In this document: positions 43,796 to 57,259 of the stretch, piece by piece
Layout of the letters: each line of letters begins with the position of its first letter
How positions within the stretch are numbered: the first letter of the stretch is position 1
DNA from: Nephrocerus scutellatus
Taxonomy: Eukaryota > Arthropoda > Insecta > Diptera > Pipunculidae
DNA: 64,000 nt
NCBI GenBank assembly: GCA_947095585.1
Contig: OX352763.1
Span: 33,467,462 to 33,531,461 of the forward strand
Direction of reading: 5' to 3'
Made by a program: the position numbers and the translations under genes
Notes under the pieces: model-generated
Told to the model about the DNA's origin: nothing
Database searches by the model: none
The model's input: only the letters and a program-made list of their open reading frames with translations

Positions 43796-45094
43796 TATTA
43801 ACAGGAGGTTTTTTTTTAAAAAAAAATCTGACATTTTGTTGAAAAACTTTGCTTTGTCAAAAAACAAAAGATGTCAAATTTTTTGCTAGCGTAGTAAGAA
43901 ACAGAATTATTTTATTTTTCTTAAATAGAAGTATATAATGGAAAAATAGAAAAGAATTTGACATATTTCTATTTCTCCCAACTGTTTCCTGACTTATTTT
44001 GTGGAGAATGCCCTCAAAATAAGAAGCTACAAAAATTAATAACTTGGCTTTCCATGCAAAAGCATTAACTTCCGACGCCCCAGCTATTCGATTATTTCAT
44101 ATATTTTTTTTATTAATACTGTAGTCACACTTGCTCATATATATGTACATGTAAATACTAATACGTACCCCCTGAACATATTACAAATGCAAAGAAAACG
44201 TTCGCACAACATTTTAATTTAGCTTAAGCTATGGCGGGCGGTCGGGCGTCTGACGCAATTGGCCAACAAACAGAACGCGACAGAATGTCTCCTTCTTATC
44301 GAGACTGCTTTTGCCACAATCACAATAAGATTATTAAGACCAGATGACATATGTATCATCTGCACGTCGTCGCAATGTTTTAAGAAAAAAAAGAAAAAAA
44401 ATAAAAATTTGTGTAACCGTCCAACGACGACGAAAATGATGATGCGATACGATCGCGGTTGCTCGCTTGACTCAAAACCAACAACTCAACTCAGCACAAT
44501 TCAACTCAACCAACTCAATTCAATTCAATTCACTTCATACAATTAAATATTTAATTTGTTTGCTTACATACAAAACACTCTTCGCCAACGGGCAAATAAA
44601 TTCAAAATTTTTTCAATTCTTAATTTAATGGCCGTTAAGAATGGGTATGTGGAGTGCGTGTTTGTGTGCGCGCAAGCTTTAGCTGTAGAACGTTTATGTT
44701 AATCGAGGGGTGGTGTGTACTCGTAGTACATTTGCAACACGTTTAAGCGTAATTTTCGCCTCATAGTTATGAGATCCTGCTGTGCTTATGTGTAAGCGCC
44801 GCGCGAGTACAATTCAAAAGCAAAATTACTGTGAATGCATTTCGACCGCCAATTATTTTAAATTAATTAAATAACAATTGAAATTCGAATATAGAAAAAA
44901 TTTCGCATTCCCCAATGAATTACGATTAGATTGGTCGTGTGCGGCAACTCGCTGGTGGGGGTGGCCCAGTATATCTAGAGCAGCAGTCGGTGAGGATTTC
45001 GTTTTGAATATTTACACCCTATCTGTCTTACTTCCTTTGTCGTTTCGGTTTGTTTGTTTGTTTGTCTATTTGTTTGCACTAAATATATCTGCAT

Positions 45095-45125
45095 TGGTTT
45101 GTTGTTGTTGTTGTGTTGTGCTGGT
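45095..45125. repeat. GTT-type microsatellite
   Basis: Short TTG/GTT run in T-rich sequence. Confidence 0.7.
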
Positions 45126-47639
45126 TGTACTTTCATTAAAGAAGACAGCGAATATAAATAAATATTCTATTGAAGTATAAATATGCTCGATAGACGTTTA
45201 GCAGAACATTCCGATATATTTCGTCAGCTGAGGACTATATTTTTATCCGCGCTGCACTGTCGATCGTGAATAAACGCTGATGACAGTAGAAAAGGAAAGA
45301 AAGGAAGATAAAAGAGTCTCGTGATTGGCGAAATTCTTTATTCACCTAAATTCATTCATTTGCACGTAGTAAGGTGGGTGTGAGTGATTCTGCTAACTAA
45401 ACAATATTGGGGGCGGGGGAGTCGGCAAAAAAGAGTACATACTTCTAAGCAATGATCCGACACCGCGGCGTCACTTAGTTCTTTATAAACAAACTTTATC
45501 TTCTTTCATCGATCGACGAAATGTGAAATTTCGTATTCCTTTCTGGTAGTAATCGAATAAACAACAAAATGTTCCCACGACGATCTAATGGCGAAAACAA
45601 AATGTGTCAAATTTATACGATACTTTAAGATACACGTTCCTGATATGTACGCGCGTTTCGTTCCGTTGTCGGCAGCATATAAATAGTAGGTAAATGTGAT
45701 GAACGGAGCAGACATTGTAAAGCCCATAAGATCAACAACATTATCATCATCATCGCTTTTAATGCAGATAGTATCTGTATACATCCGTTTTAATAGCAAT
45801 TCGGAATGTCACACTGTCGTCTACGTAGTTACCGGCGTGAATATTTTGCCAAATTAAGTCTGTCACACAGCATGTGTTCGTGATTTTTTTTCTGGTGATT
45901 TATCATCTCTGGTGATGGATGGATGTACTGCTTCAAAATCTTGTATTTTCAAAAACTGAAGACGAACTAACAACAAGTGCAGTGGAGGTAGGACTCCTTG
46001 ATTTCTGAGACATTTTTAGAATCAAGTATTACTATACAATTACATTTCGAGCTAGAAAAGTGAACGTAATCTTGCAAGTAAGAAGCTTGAAAAAGCTTCA
46101 GCAATCTAACGAATGCTTGTTAGATAGGCACTTTTCAGTAAGTAACGACCAAATAAATTTGGATGTTGAAACCATAGTGCAATAAGCACACAGAAAGTTG
46201 TTCCTATGGACAGAAAAAACTCGACTTTGTTAATTTTGTGTGTATTAGTTGTTATGCAGTGCAGTGCTCATTATGTTCCGGTTTTCTGTTTGAGTTTGAG
46301 GATCAGTCAGTTTCAAAAATTACGTCGTATATTTTTTGTTAGCCCTGAATTACCTAAAATAAGGTGTTGTGGGACATACAGTGCCCTAACACTATTTTAC
46401 ACACAAAATTGCGTGAAGACAGTGGATTTTTAATCTGAAGATGACTCTTCATCTTCCGAGCAGAACCCAAAGCAACATTTTGATGTAAAGCTTGCAACAG
46501 TTGGCTATAAAAAAAATGGTTTATTCTCAAAAACAGTGACAAGTTGTATGAGTATTGAGTATGTATCACGACATATTTTCACCATCGACCATCGTACTCG
46601 TTCGATACTCGTATGCACCGCCGCCAACAGTTGATGCAATTTTTGCCTCGCTGTCTTCTGCTTGTGTTGCGCTGTGCAATAGCGAAGCGTTTCCGCAAGC
46701 GCTAAAAGAGGATATTATTAGAAACAAGTGCAATATTTGTTGTTGTTATTGTTTTTGGGGGTATTGCAAGTGACAAGCCCCCACGAGCGGTCTGCTGACT
46801 GAATACTGACTCTACATATTGACAAATTGATGAATTTCTTTTCTTTTTTCTTGGATCTGCTGATCTGCACCTGATGTCGATGTCAATTGTTCATAATAGT
46901 GATGATGAAGATAATGCCCTGCCCATTAGTGTAATTCTGTATTATTCAATAGCTTTCACTTTGATTTATTTCAATGAAATGATTAACATCATTATCAGTG
47001 TTGATTTTTGCCGGTAAATAAAGTCATAAATTTAAAATGCATGTAATATACAATCGAAAGAGAAGAGAACATAAATTTTTTTTACATTTAAAAATATTGA
47101 ATTAATAAAATTGTGACATTAACACACACACAAACACGGAAAGAAGCCCAATCAAAAATCAAAATAACTCGTTAGTTAGGAGATATATTCTCTTTCTTTG
47201 TTGAAGCGCCATGTTAGCAAGCCTTAGGTAAACGGTAACCTACTCACACTTTAATTCGAATGTTTGTTTTTACAGTCACAGCTAACTGTCAAGGCGACAA
47301 CCAACCTCCACGTTCGTTATCGTTTTTAGAATCGATCTCTGTCGCATTTGTGTCTACGAGTATCGATTTGATTATCGATTGATTATTACCCGAACGAATA
47401 AACAAACAAATGAACGAATGGGGTTCGTCAGCGGGATCATTCACGGTGATTAAGAGGAATGATTGATTGACAGCTCAGCACTTTAGACTGTCAAATTTTG
47501 ATTGCAGCTGTGAAATAAACAATGAACGAACTATGAAAAGTTGTGTTAGTTTAAGAAGCAAGTAACACAATGCGAGTGATAAAGAGAGAATTTGCTGAAT
47601 TCCATTATGCGTTATGCGTACTTATATGTAAAGGGTTCA

Positions 47640-48110
47640 TCATTAAGGACTTAACATAACATAAGTTTCGGCGCTTTTAATGATCAGTAGGCTTCGGTTC
47701 TTGAATTAATTTGATCTTCTAGTCCAAGATCTTTCTGCAAAATTCGCCACAATGTTGACTGAGAGATTCCGAATTCCTGTGAACGGCGTCGAATCGACTG
47801 TTTTGGCTCATTTTGAACTGAAGCAATACGGTTGCGCTTATTGCGGCACTTCGACCGGTGCGTTAGCTCTCTAGTACGGGAATATTCAATGGTGAATTTG
47901 TTTGATTTATCCAGTATAGCATGCACAGCGGGAGCTGTAGGACTGATGGGTCGATAATTGCGACCGAAAATTGGAGTAAGCGGTCTCAAAGTTGCGATCA
48001 CTTTGGTAGTAATTTTTAATAATTTCCAAACCTTGTTGATTTGTGAACTTCACCACGATAAAAATGCAAGCCTTGTCTAACGTTTTGACATTGACAGATC
48101 ATAAAATTGT
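47640..48110 (-). mobile_element. Mariner/IS630-type deletion derivative, copy 2
   Basis: A 105-codon minus frame (47684-48001) encodes the DNA-binding half: an N-terminal region with TPIFGRNYRPISP, a basic stretch SKCRNKRNRIASVQ, then QSIRRRSQEFGISQSTLWRILQKDLG. It stops after a short tail at the same internal position as copy 1 (31.93 kb), with AACATAACATAAG at the junction. The catalytic domain is absent. The N-terminal frame is better kept than in copy 1. Confidence 0.75.
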
Positions 48111-48254
48111 ATTAAAATACAAAATGGTTATGTCCCTATTGGAAAAATAAACCGAAATGCAACAATTATTAGTAATCTATATAAAAAAATAGGATATTTT
48201 GTGCGGTTGTTAGTTATGGAAACTCACATTTACCAATAAATTTTTATGATAGTT

Positions 48255-48470
48255 TCAATGTATATTACTAGCAGGTGGAGAAAGGTTATAGGCTATAGTA
48301 CTTGTCGACAACACTGTGACTATAGTATCATAATTTCGTGGCAGCTGACCAAATAACAGCCCGATCTTCCACTTTTCAGATAGTTTCTCCTCACCGAGAT
48401 TATCGATCTTCTGGAACTGGATCTGACAGCTAATGAACCCCGTGAAGATAAGAAAATGGTGTCTGTTCAT
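48255..48470 (-). pseudogene. Copia-type gag-like fragment
   Basis: A 71-codon minus frame reads IQFQKIDNLGEEKLSEKWKI then GLLFGQLPRNYDTIVTVLST. This resembles the gag segment of Ty1/copia LTR elements, where a helix is followed by L-x-x-L-P-x-x-Y-D-x-x-V. No LTR, protease, integrase or RT is visible nearby, so only a small piece remains. The assignment depends on one motif and is tentative. Confidence 0.4.
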
Positions 48471-48479
48471 GTGTGCAGG

Positions 48480-50300
48480 CCCAAGAACAGCTATAAGTTT
48501 AGAATAAAATAACTATAGACAAATAGTGATTTTTCTTGTTAATTTGTCAATTACTTATTCGTTCATGTCAGCGATGTATAAAAGCAAAATTCAGTTCTTC
48601 TTATTTATTTAATCGATATTTTTAACTTTTCCTGTTTTCCTGCGAAGATAATGAATTATTTAATTGCTATAGCGTTTTTAATAACCGCCCCTCACATTCT
48701 TATATTGTATGTATAAAAGATAATCTTTTGTCACAACTGCTGGAACCAAAATGTAGGTGAATTGCTTTGCATACGATGCTTTTTGACTGTGACGAAAAAA
48801 ATTTTAAAAAAACCAAATGAATGTAAAAAAATCAACTCACACACCGATGTGCATCAAGTGACCGCAAAGATAATTGATCCAGATTCGTTATTGAACGGTT
48901 GAATTAATTTTATTTATAGAACGTTACGCATTTCGCTCATATATAATAGGGCATGTGAACAATGAAATATATTTGTTCATTTTTTCTTTGCTCTGTACAT
49001 TCCATAGGAATACGTCTGAGAGTCTGGTGCAAAAGCAACTTCTGATCGCTTCCATAATGTTCAATGCTTTGTATTGCATAAGGGATCTTTATCGCCAATT
49101 TAAAGCATTTAACTGCCATCACATGACATCCAACTGGGAAATAGTCTGCCACACTTTTTCCCACTCAAAGTCTATGTATATATCTCTATCTCCAATTCAA
49201 AATTTCAACTTCAAAGTCAATATCTTTCCCGTCGCATCTGTGGAAGAGAAATAAATCGCCAATTCAAAAACCATAGGATATTTGTTTAATTTTTTTCGGT
49301 TTTGCGTAAATGGCTGGCTGTGTCTAGCGTTGCGATGATTGTGGTGGGCGTACTTACGTAGATAGATATAGATATAATATTTATATTATTGGCCTATTCG
49401 CCTATGGTAAAATAAACAAAACGCAATTTTTTTTTGTTTAGTTCATCCCATTGCTAAATTACAATGTGCTACTCTGCCGCAAAGACAGCATAATATATTA
49501 GATATTTATTTATTCTTTAAACTTTGGGCAATTTTTCCTTCAACCATTAGCACCATTAATATGCGCGCCCGTCGCGGTCTGAGCTTTATTCTCGTCGTCG
49601 TCGACTGACTATGCGTCATACAAGTTAATTAGCACCACCTCGCCGCAGACAAAATAATCTATGCGTACAATTTATTTGTTTTTTTTTACTTATTACGAAA
49701 ATGCAACAATGTATCATTGAGTAATTATGCACGAGCACTACTGTGAATGCGAGTGCGCGACATCTCTTACATAGACGTCAAGTAAAAGGCCATCATCGTC
49801 ATCATCATCATCACTACCATCGGCATCTTTTATATACAGTACAGCTAGGGATGGCGACGCGGGTTAAATCCAAACTGAGCAAAGTAGAAGTACTAAAATT
49901 AAAACGCATTCCATTTAAATTACGTACGTATACACTTTGATGGAAGATCAAAACAACTGCATGTAGCTCTGGTGCTAGGCGCACGCCCGTTTGCTTCTGT
50001 GCCCTCTGCCAGCGCATCATCATCGCCGGAACGCAATCACTGCACGCGTTCTGCCAGACTTGATAATAAAGATATGTGCTGTGCAATATTTTCACGCGAA
50101 AATTATGTAGACACTTTATGAAGCACGCGTTTGTGGTATTCCGTGTTGCATATATGTGCTCGAATGTACATACTAGTAGAGTTGAGCAGTTGCTAGTTGC
50201 GTTTAAACTTAAATCGATTTCTGCTGTTTTCATTGCCAGTAAGGATCATTCTGGCTGTTCTGTTGCGTGATTTATATGAAATTAGGTTTTAGCATCCTGT
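48480..50300. other. AT-rich intronic stretch, no gene
   Basis: Only short frames, none with recognisable features. A CAT-type triplet run lies at about 49790-49822. Confidence 0.4.
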
Positions 50301-50310
50301 CACCTGTATA

Positions 50311-50705
50311 CGAGGGTAGTCTGAAACCTGAATATGACAGCACTGGTCAACAATAGCTAGAGAGCGTGTTTGCACATCTTTTGACAGGTACTCACAAAAA
50401 TTGCAGATTTTGGACGCGCAGTTGTTTGAGTGAATCGATTTGAGTGTTTTTGTGCAAATGGAAAAAATCGAGTATCGAGCTGTCATTAAATATTTGTTTT
50501 TGAAAGGCAAATCAAAGACGAGTTGGACGCTCTGTATGGAGACTCTACACCTTCAGTTATCATTTTGGGCAGCTTAATTTAAACGTCGTACGGCAACTTG
50601 GAAGACGATGAACGTTGGGGACGTCCAAAAACTGCAACCACTGACGATAACATTGCTCAAGTTCACCAAGTGGGGATGGAAAACCGTCTAATTACAGTGA
50701 ATATA
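50311..50705 (+). pseudogene. Mariner 5' end with transposase start, truncated
   Basis: A CGAGGGTAGTCTGAAACC terminal repeat starts at 50311 just after TATA. An ATG at 50458 opens a frame reading MEKIEYRAVIKYLFLKGKSK, the classic mariner N-terminus. A frameshift follows, then EIKDELDALYGDSTPS in the next frame and a decayed RPKTATTDDNIAQVH region. The copy ends near 50705, before the second helix-turn-helix. It is the only mariner copy here in plus orientation. Confidence 0.8.
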
Positions 50706-51579
50706 TAGTGTGCATTTTTATTATAATGTACATACGCTCAAGGGGTTTGCACCCATATAATGTTTAGCACAGCATTAGCGCTTGGAAATTAAGGAGAGGA
50801 AAAGGTGAGATGTCTATGCACAATTTATTAGGAATTAAACGTAAAATGGCATAAGCAAATAAAAAATATCATTCAGGTTGAATATGAATAGGAGTTACTA
50901 ATGGATTTGCTGGAATAAAATTATCTGGATCTCCTAATAAATAGGGATAGGGGACTTGAAATACTGTAGATCATACATGAGATCAGGCACAAGGCACATG
51001 AAACATATGTCCACGCGTTGGACGCCGCGTTTTCTCACGTTAGACCAAAAACGTGATCGAATGAACATTTCCAACGGTCTGTTCTCGCAGTTCACGGGCA
51101 TTGATTCATAGTTTTGGTTTTAAATTTGAAGAAAATATGTCTTGTTTCTTTGTTGGGTCGAAAACTTTTTAGACCACCCTCGTGCAGACATAACCAACCA
51201 CTTTTAACTAAGAAACTGATTTCAAGCTTCCATTTGATAAACGGAATGTCTTGAATTGTAACAAATTCTCTCTCTCTCTTAGAAGCTTGGAATCTTGAAC
51301 ATACGTGCTTCTTCACTCTAACAAAAAAAGAACATCCTTCCTACTACCTACAAGCACATCAAACCTATCTATCATATTCCATGGCCGTCATAAAGATAAT
51401 AAATTCTAAAGTGTGAATGTTGGAGCATTCAACAGTCAGCCATTTCCTACTACAGCGTATGTATACATATATCATTTTATTGTTATTATGTTACATAAAC
51501 ACCTCGGAAAGTGTATTGTGTGTGCGTTGAACAATTTGCAAGGAAAGAAAAGTCGATGCAGACCCCCACAACAATCATC

Positions 51580-51630
51580 AACATCAGCATCACCATCGCC
51601 ATCATCGTCATCATCATCATCATTATCAGG
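51580..51630. repeat. CAT/ATC microsatellite
   Basis: Run of CAT triplets with variants. Confidence 0.85.
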
Positions 51631-52420
51631 AGCGAGTAATGTTGCATATTAAGTGCACTCTAATACACAAGCACCAGCTACAAGTGTTAGTGTATATATA
51701 CACACATGCCGAGTCAATGCACTTACAGTGCACAATTTCAACTAAATATCAAGCCAAACGTACTAAAACGTATGTAAAAATAGATGCGCGCGCTGTACAA
51801 AATTATAATAAAAATACTCCGGCCAGACGGAACTCTATTTTTGCAACCGACGACCGACGACGCTGGGCGGTTGCGGCACACACGCACACTGGCTTCTTGG
51901 TTGTTTGTTTGGTTGTTTGGCTGACTGTTTGACTGATCGCGCTGTAACGATTATTTTTCTCCCAAAAAGTGAAGAAATATCACGCATACGTACAGGATGC
52001 CGGTCGGTCGAATAATGTCTTGACCGGCGCGCCCGCCCGCTCTATAGTTTTGTTTTATAAAAAAATTTCTTTAAAATCTGTGAATTTATGTTTCGCTTCA
52101 ATTCGCAAGTATTTTAGAGGAAAGTTTTTACTTCTCTTATTCTTTTGTGGCGTTTGTGATGTGCAGCTTAAGGTGAATGAGTAAGACTGGTGAAATTTTG
52201 CAATTCAACGATGCATTGATATTCCTAATCAACATTTAATTTGCATCTAAGTAGAGCGGAGCCGACTTGCAATTAAGTAGTGTCCGACAAAGGGTGCTTT
52301 TACCTTATCTCCGCCAAGTAACACTGTGGTCACCGTTCGCCTTGTCTTGTCATCATCATCATACTCATAAACGAATATACCCGCGCCTGAGAGCAATATT
52401 CATTCTCAATTTTAGTTGTA

Positions 52421-53634
52421 CGAGGGTTGCCTTTCGGGATTAGAGAACAAAAACAAATATTTATTTATCGAAAATGGCTTTATTGTTTTTCAAAATATTC
52501 TCCGTAAAGCTAAATACACTTTTGCATGAGTTTAAACCAATTTTCAAATCACTTTTCCCACTCCGATTGAGGTACCTCGAAAACATGCATTTTAAACGCA
52601 TCAACCGCTTTTCAACATTGAACTCGTTATTTATTTTTGATTTGCTGTATTAAAAAGAAGTCATTGGGTGCCAAAACAGTTCTATATACGGCGGATAACC
52701 CATTAATTCGATGTCTTAACCGCTCAAATATTCATCTGATTGTACCGATATGTGAAATCTGGCATTGTCGTGGTGGAAACTGAACAGTCTGTCGTCTGCT
52801 TTTTAAATTCTCTATATTAACTTCGCGCGCCCGTGGCTGGCTGGCTGGCTGGCTGGTGCGCAAAATCTTGTGGTCTATTTTTAACACACTTCCTAGATTC
52901 CGATTTTATTCAAACTTTGCACACATGTGTATTTCCCATGACAATACTTTCTATTAAAATTTAAGAGTGATCGGGCAGCGAGATCGGGGGGCTCCCATAC
53001 AAATTTTTTTCCATATAGCGTCATCAGATCATATCATACTATATAATGACTGTGTTCTCTGTGCGCTGATTTTTTGGTTTTGGTTATAATAGAATTTATA
53101 TGAAGAATTTTAATTTTTATTGGTTGTTTCTTTTGTTCTTTATTTCGCCGAAGACTTCTGAGAAACAAATAAGGGTTGTATACCATTCACAATTGACAGT
53201 TCTATGTTGCACCGGTGGTACGGCTAAGACATGCCCAGTTTTTGCGAGAAAAAAAAACAGCTCATTTGTTAATTTGGTTTGATACCCATACCGTCGGAAC
53301 TTGCTTGGATTCGGACTCATACGCATAGGTCCAAGATTCGTTACACCTGTCTCGATGTTCTAGACATGTTTTAAAACACAGCGATCATATTTTTTGAGCA
53401 TTTCTTGAGTGGTTTTCTGAGCGATTGTCAAATTATGTGAGATCCAACGAGAAAAAATCTTTTTGACGTTCAAATGTTCATGCAATATTGAATGTATGCT
53501 GGTCCCACTAATGTCTAAGTATGCCTTAAATGATAAGTAAGATCTTGCAGTATCCGTTTATGCACAGCATCAACGTTTTCCAGGACAACAACCGATTTTG
53601 AATGACTTCACGAAATAATAAAAGGCAACCCTCG
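52421..53634 (-). mobile_element. Mariner element with intact ends, inactive, carrying an insertion
   Basis: Both ends have CGAGGGTTGCCTTT as an inverted repeat (52421-52434 and 53621-53634), and TA flanks each side (52419-52420 and 53635-53636). On the minus strand NESWTYAYESESK near 53300-53345 is motif 1 with the catalytic aspartate changed to asparagine (codon 53340-53342). FFLAKTGHVLAVPPVQHRTV and NCEWYTTLICFSEVFGEI lie at 53130-53270, and FHHDNARFH with aspartate 2 at about 52760-52785. Between the last two blocks about 300 bp of foreign sequence is inserted. The C-terminal part to 52440 is badly decayed. Confidence 0.85.
52815..53105 (-). repeat. ~120-bp minisatellite family copy inserted in mariner
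   Basis: The reverse complement contains TGTATGGGAGCCCCCCGATC, TTTTAATAGAAAGTATTGTC, ATACACATGTGTGCAAA and AATAAAATCGGAA, then a tail with GTGTGTTAAAAATAGACCAC. These match array B at 10.66-10.81 kb in order. A GGCT pentamer run at about 52834-52856 marks one side. The insertion splits the mariner coding sequence between the FGEI and HHDN blocks. Confidence 0.75.
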
Positions 53635-53639
53635 TATTA

Positions 53640-56085
53640 TGTGATAAAATTTGATTTTGATATTTGCATTTCAACACCACAATGAAGTTGGCGGAATGGT
53701 AGTTAATTTAGGAAAATATCACATGTCTATGGCCTAAATATTTGGTACGTAAGAGTAATGTAATTAGTCGCATTGAGCTTAATAATAAGTCTAGACTCAG
53801 TGTCTATTTCGTTTGACGGCAATAACAATTAGTGGCACATCGATTGTCTTCAGTGTACATAAGCAGAATGGTGTGAAATTCGATTGCAAATTAGGAACAT
53901 CTTTTTAAGTGTGATACGGCCTCTTTCCAGCAAATAAAAACCCATATACACAGCCACGCACACGCGAATAACGAATATAGCAAAAGTTAATTCAGAAGGA
54001 CATAAATTTATTGGCTATTAATTGAAAATGCCAGCAGATTACAGCTTCAGACGTCCTCTTAACTACCTCTCCACCTTCGCGTCATCGCACAATTAATTCG
54101 AGAAATTCTTTTTCAACACAATCAACAAAAAATCCTGACGTTCGCACCCCAAACCGAAGGTAAGATAAAAAGTGCGAATAAACGAGATGAACGGGCGGTT
54201 GAGGCCAAAAACCAAAAACCAAAAAAAAATACAGAAATTTCCTTTAAATCCTCATTGCCTGTGTGGGGCACAGGTCCACAAGCAACGTAATCCATTGAAA
54301 GTGCGTGCATTGCATGCGCTGAGGTCTGCAGCTCAGTCTTCGTTCTCGTCCGCATCCTCATCGTCGTCATCGTCAATAACGAGCCGCTTCATACCATCAC
54401 CATCACCTCAAAAAGAGTGCAAAAATCCTCACGTTCGCTTCCATAATGGTATAATTTTGTTCCATATTCCCTCCTGTCCTCTGGCTGGTTGTGTGATGCT
54501 GGCCAGCCAGAAGATATTTATCTAAATCCTTATTCGAAAAGGTGTTTTCTTTTGATAATTAACGGATGCATATTTTGCAATATTCGACGGCAACGCCATC
54601 ATCGGCATCGCATCAGCACGATGCCACCACCAACTTTAATGCTGTTCTGTGCCATCTTACGTAGGCATTTACCATCAGCGAATACGAGTAGGTGCATCCT
54701 GACGCCCTGTGCTTTTGGATTTCTTTCCGATCCAACGACCTCGTGGCGTTAAACCTTGCCTGTGTATAATACTCGTACTCGTATAAGAAGTCAGCCGCTC
54801 ACAATGCCGGATACCGTCCGTTCGACCGATCATATACCATCCAAGAGGGCATACCAAAGAAAATACAACACAGATACATATATGCACACATGCAAAGAAA
54901 TCGAAAGAAAAGAATTATTATAAAATGACACCATCACCAGCCGGAATGGTACGTGCGACTTAGTCGCCCTGATAGTTAGTGGTGATGAGGATGACCGTTC
55001 GTTCCTTAGTTCGCTTGTTCGCTGGCTCGTTCATTCGTTAAGTGATGTGTCCCTGCAATTTGCATTACTTATGCTTGAGAAGAAATGTTCCTACTACAAC
55101 AGTACATACATAATGTAGTGAAGTGAGAGCAGAACGCCGATGTGCGATTGTTGTTTAGCTTCTTAATGGTCGGCGTTGAAAAATATCCAAAAGAAAAATA
55201 CCACGAATAAGTGCAGCTTTATTTGCAGGCCCAAACAGGGCAGAACAACAACAACAGCAATAACAACATGCTACGACAACATCAGCGCGTCAACGTTATG
55301 CTATACATGAATTTTCCATAATGCTACGCGGATTTGCTGCTGCAGAAAATCTGCCTACTTCGCGTTACCTTTAATTCCGCACCATATCCATCTCAGATCT
55401 CAGCAGCAGCAGCTATATACGAAATTCTTTTCATGTGAGTAAGTTAAACAATAGCGCCGCACTAAAGACGACTCGAACGGACAGACAGACAGAATGACAG
55501 AAAGACGGACAGACGACAACTTGTGTCTGTCGTGCCAATGAACATGCCCTCTATATGAGTTGAGCATGGGACACGGTTACCATCCAATTGGAAAGGATGT
55601 ATGCATCATGGTTGATTGCAATCATATACAAATCGATTTGGATCGGTGGTGGTGTTTGGTGGTAGGGCTTGTGCATATTGTTGCATGCCTCAAGTTCCAA
55701 CTATTAATCGGCTTAACTAACATATAGCATTGAGTAGTAAACTTGAGGTTGGCTTTTTTTTTCTTCTTTTTTGTGTGTGGTTTTTTTTTCATAAAAAAAA
55801 CAAAAGACATGTGTAGTTGTGTTTGCAAAATAATTCCTTTAAATCTTATTTATTATGTGCCAAAAAAAAACAGAGACGAAGTAATAAATTCGGCTCGTAA
55901 AATAACAAATTTGCAAAATGCCCTTCAACAGCAATTTTAACACTTCGCTGTGCTAATCAGTAAAGCGGCCGAATTAAAAAAAAAAAAAAAAACAAAGGAT
56001 TACTAACTACAGTTGGTAGTTTCAACAATATGTCTACAATTGGCAAACTTATCCCGGCTGAGAATGAACACAGCAAATACACTGC
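53640..56085. other. Intronic sequence, no gene
   Basis: Contains short triplet runs (54350-54372, CATCGTCGT-like) and A-runs (55976-55992). The open frames at 54172-54525 and elsewhere are compositional. Confidence 0.4.
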
Positions 56086-56089
56086 GGTT

Positions 56090-57255
56090 CACTAAATTAA
56101 AAGCAGACAATTTTGGGAAGTGAAAAATGATCCTTCTTCTGTATGGCAACGTAAACACCAATTTTGAATGACTCGCTCGAGGACTTCGGTCGGAATCTCG
56201 CGAATAACTTGAATAATATTGGCTCCCAATGCCTCAATCGGTTATCCACAAAACCTTTAGACTTTACATACCCCCACAAAAAAAAGTCCAAAGGTGTGAT
56301 ATCACATGATCTTGGTGGCCAATCCACCGGCCCGAAACGAGAGATCAATTGCTCACCGAAACGAGGACGCAGTAAATCCATTGTTTCACGGGCTGTATGG
56401 GATGTCTTGTTCTTGTTGTAACCAAATGTCGTGGAGATCACGAGCTTCAATTTCCGGCATCAAAAAGTCCTTTATCATGGCGCGATAGCATTCGCCATTC
56501 ACTGTTACATTGGCACCAGTCTCGTCTTTGAAGAAATATAGGCCGATGATTCCTTCAGCCCATAGGCCGCACCAAACGGTAGTTTGGAATAGATGTAATG
56601 GCAGTTTGTGAATGGCTTCGGGTTGCTCTTCAGCCCAAATACGGCAATTTTGCTTATTGACGAAGCCATTAAGCCAAAAATGGGCCTCATCACTGAACAA
56701 AATTCGGGTCTCAAAATACGGATCTTCGGCGAGTTTTTCAAGAGCCCAACGACTGAAAGTATGACGCTTTTGAAGGTCGGCCGGCTTCATTTCTTGGACT
56801 TGTTGTATTTTATACGCTATCAAACCAAGATCTCTGGGTAAAATCACCCAAGTAGTGCCATAAGATAGGCCAATTTGTTGAGAATGGCGCCGGGTTTCCG
56901 GCAAAACTCTCACTTACAGCCGCAATATTCTCTTCATTTCGGGCTGTACGTGGTCTAATCGGTCGAGTATCATTCAATAATGTAAAATTATTCTCAAGTT
57001 TGTCGATGGTATGCCGAATAGTGCGTTCGGTAGGACGATTATGTACACCATAAGTTGGCCTGAGCGCGCGATGAACACTTTTCACAGATCGTCGATGTTC
57101 GTCGATACAATTGTACGATTTGTAAACGTTGTTAAGGCGTTAGTCTCAACAATGAACACTGAATAAAATTATGTATTTAGTTTGACAGTAGTCATGCGTG
57201 ATATGTCAAAAAAAAAATCCTATTGAAAAAAGTACCTCCAATCTGATCACCCTTT
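56090..57255 (-). pseudogene. IS630-Tc1-mariner transposase relic
   Basis: From 57085 down: an N-terminal HTH region with RTIRHTIDKLENNFTLL (56810-57085), a second HTH ending GLSYGTTWVILPRDLGL, and KRHTFSRWALEKLAEDPYF. RILFSDEAHFWLNG follows with catalytic aspartate 1 (near 56690-56710), then TTVWCGLWAEGIIGLYFF, and HDIWLQQ where the second aspartate should follow but is lost in a small deletion. In a shifted frame come SHTARETMDLLRPRFGEQ and WPPRSCDITPLDFFLWGYVKS with aspartate 3 (56097-56450). An end-like GATCACCCTTTA lies near 57245-57256; the opposite end is missing. Confidence 0.85.
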
Positions 57256-57259
57256 ATAT

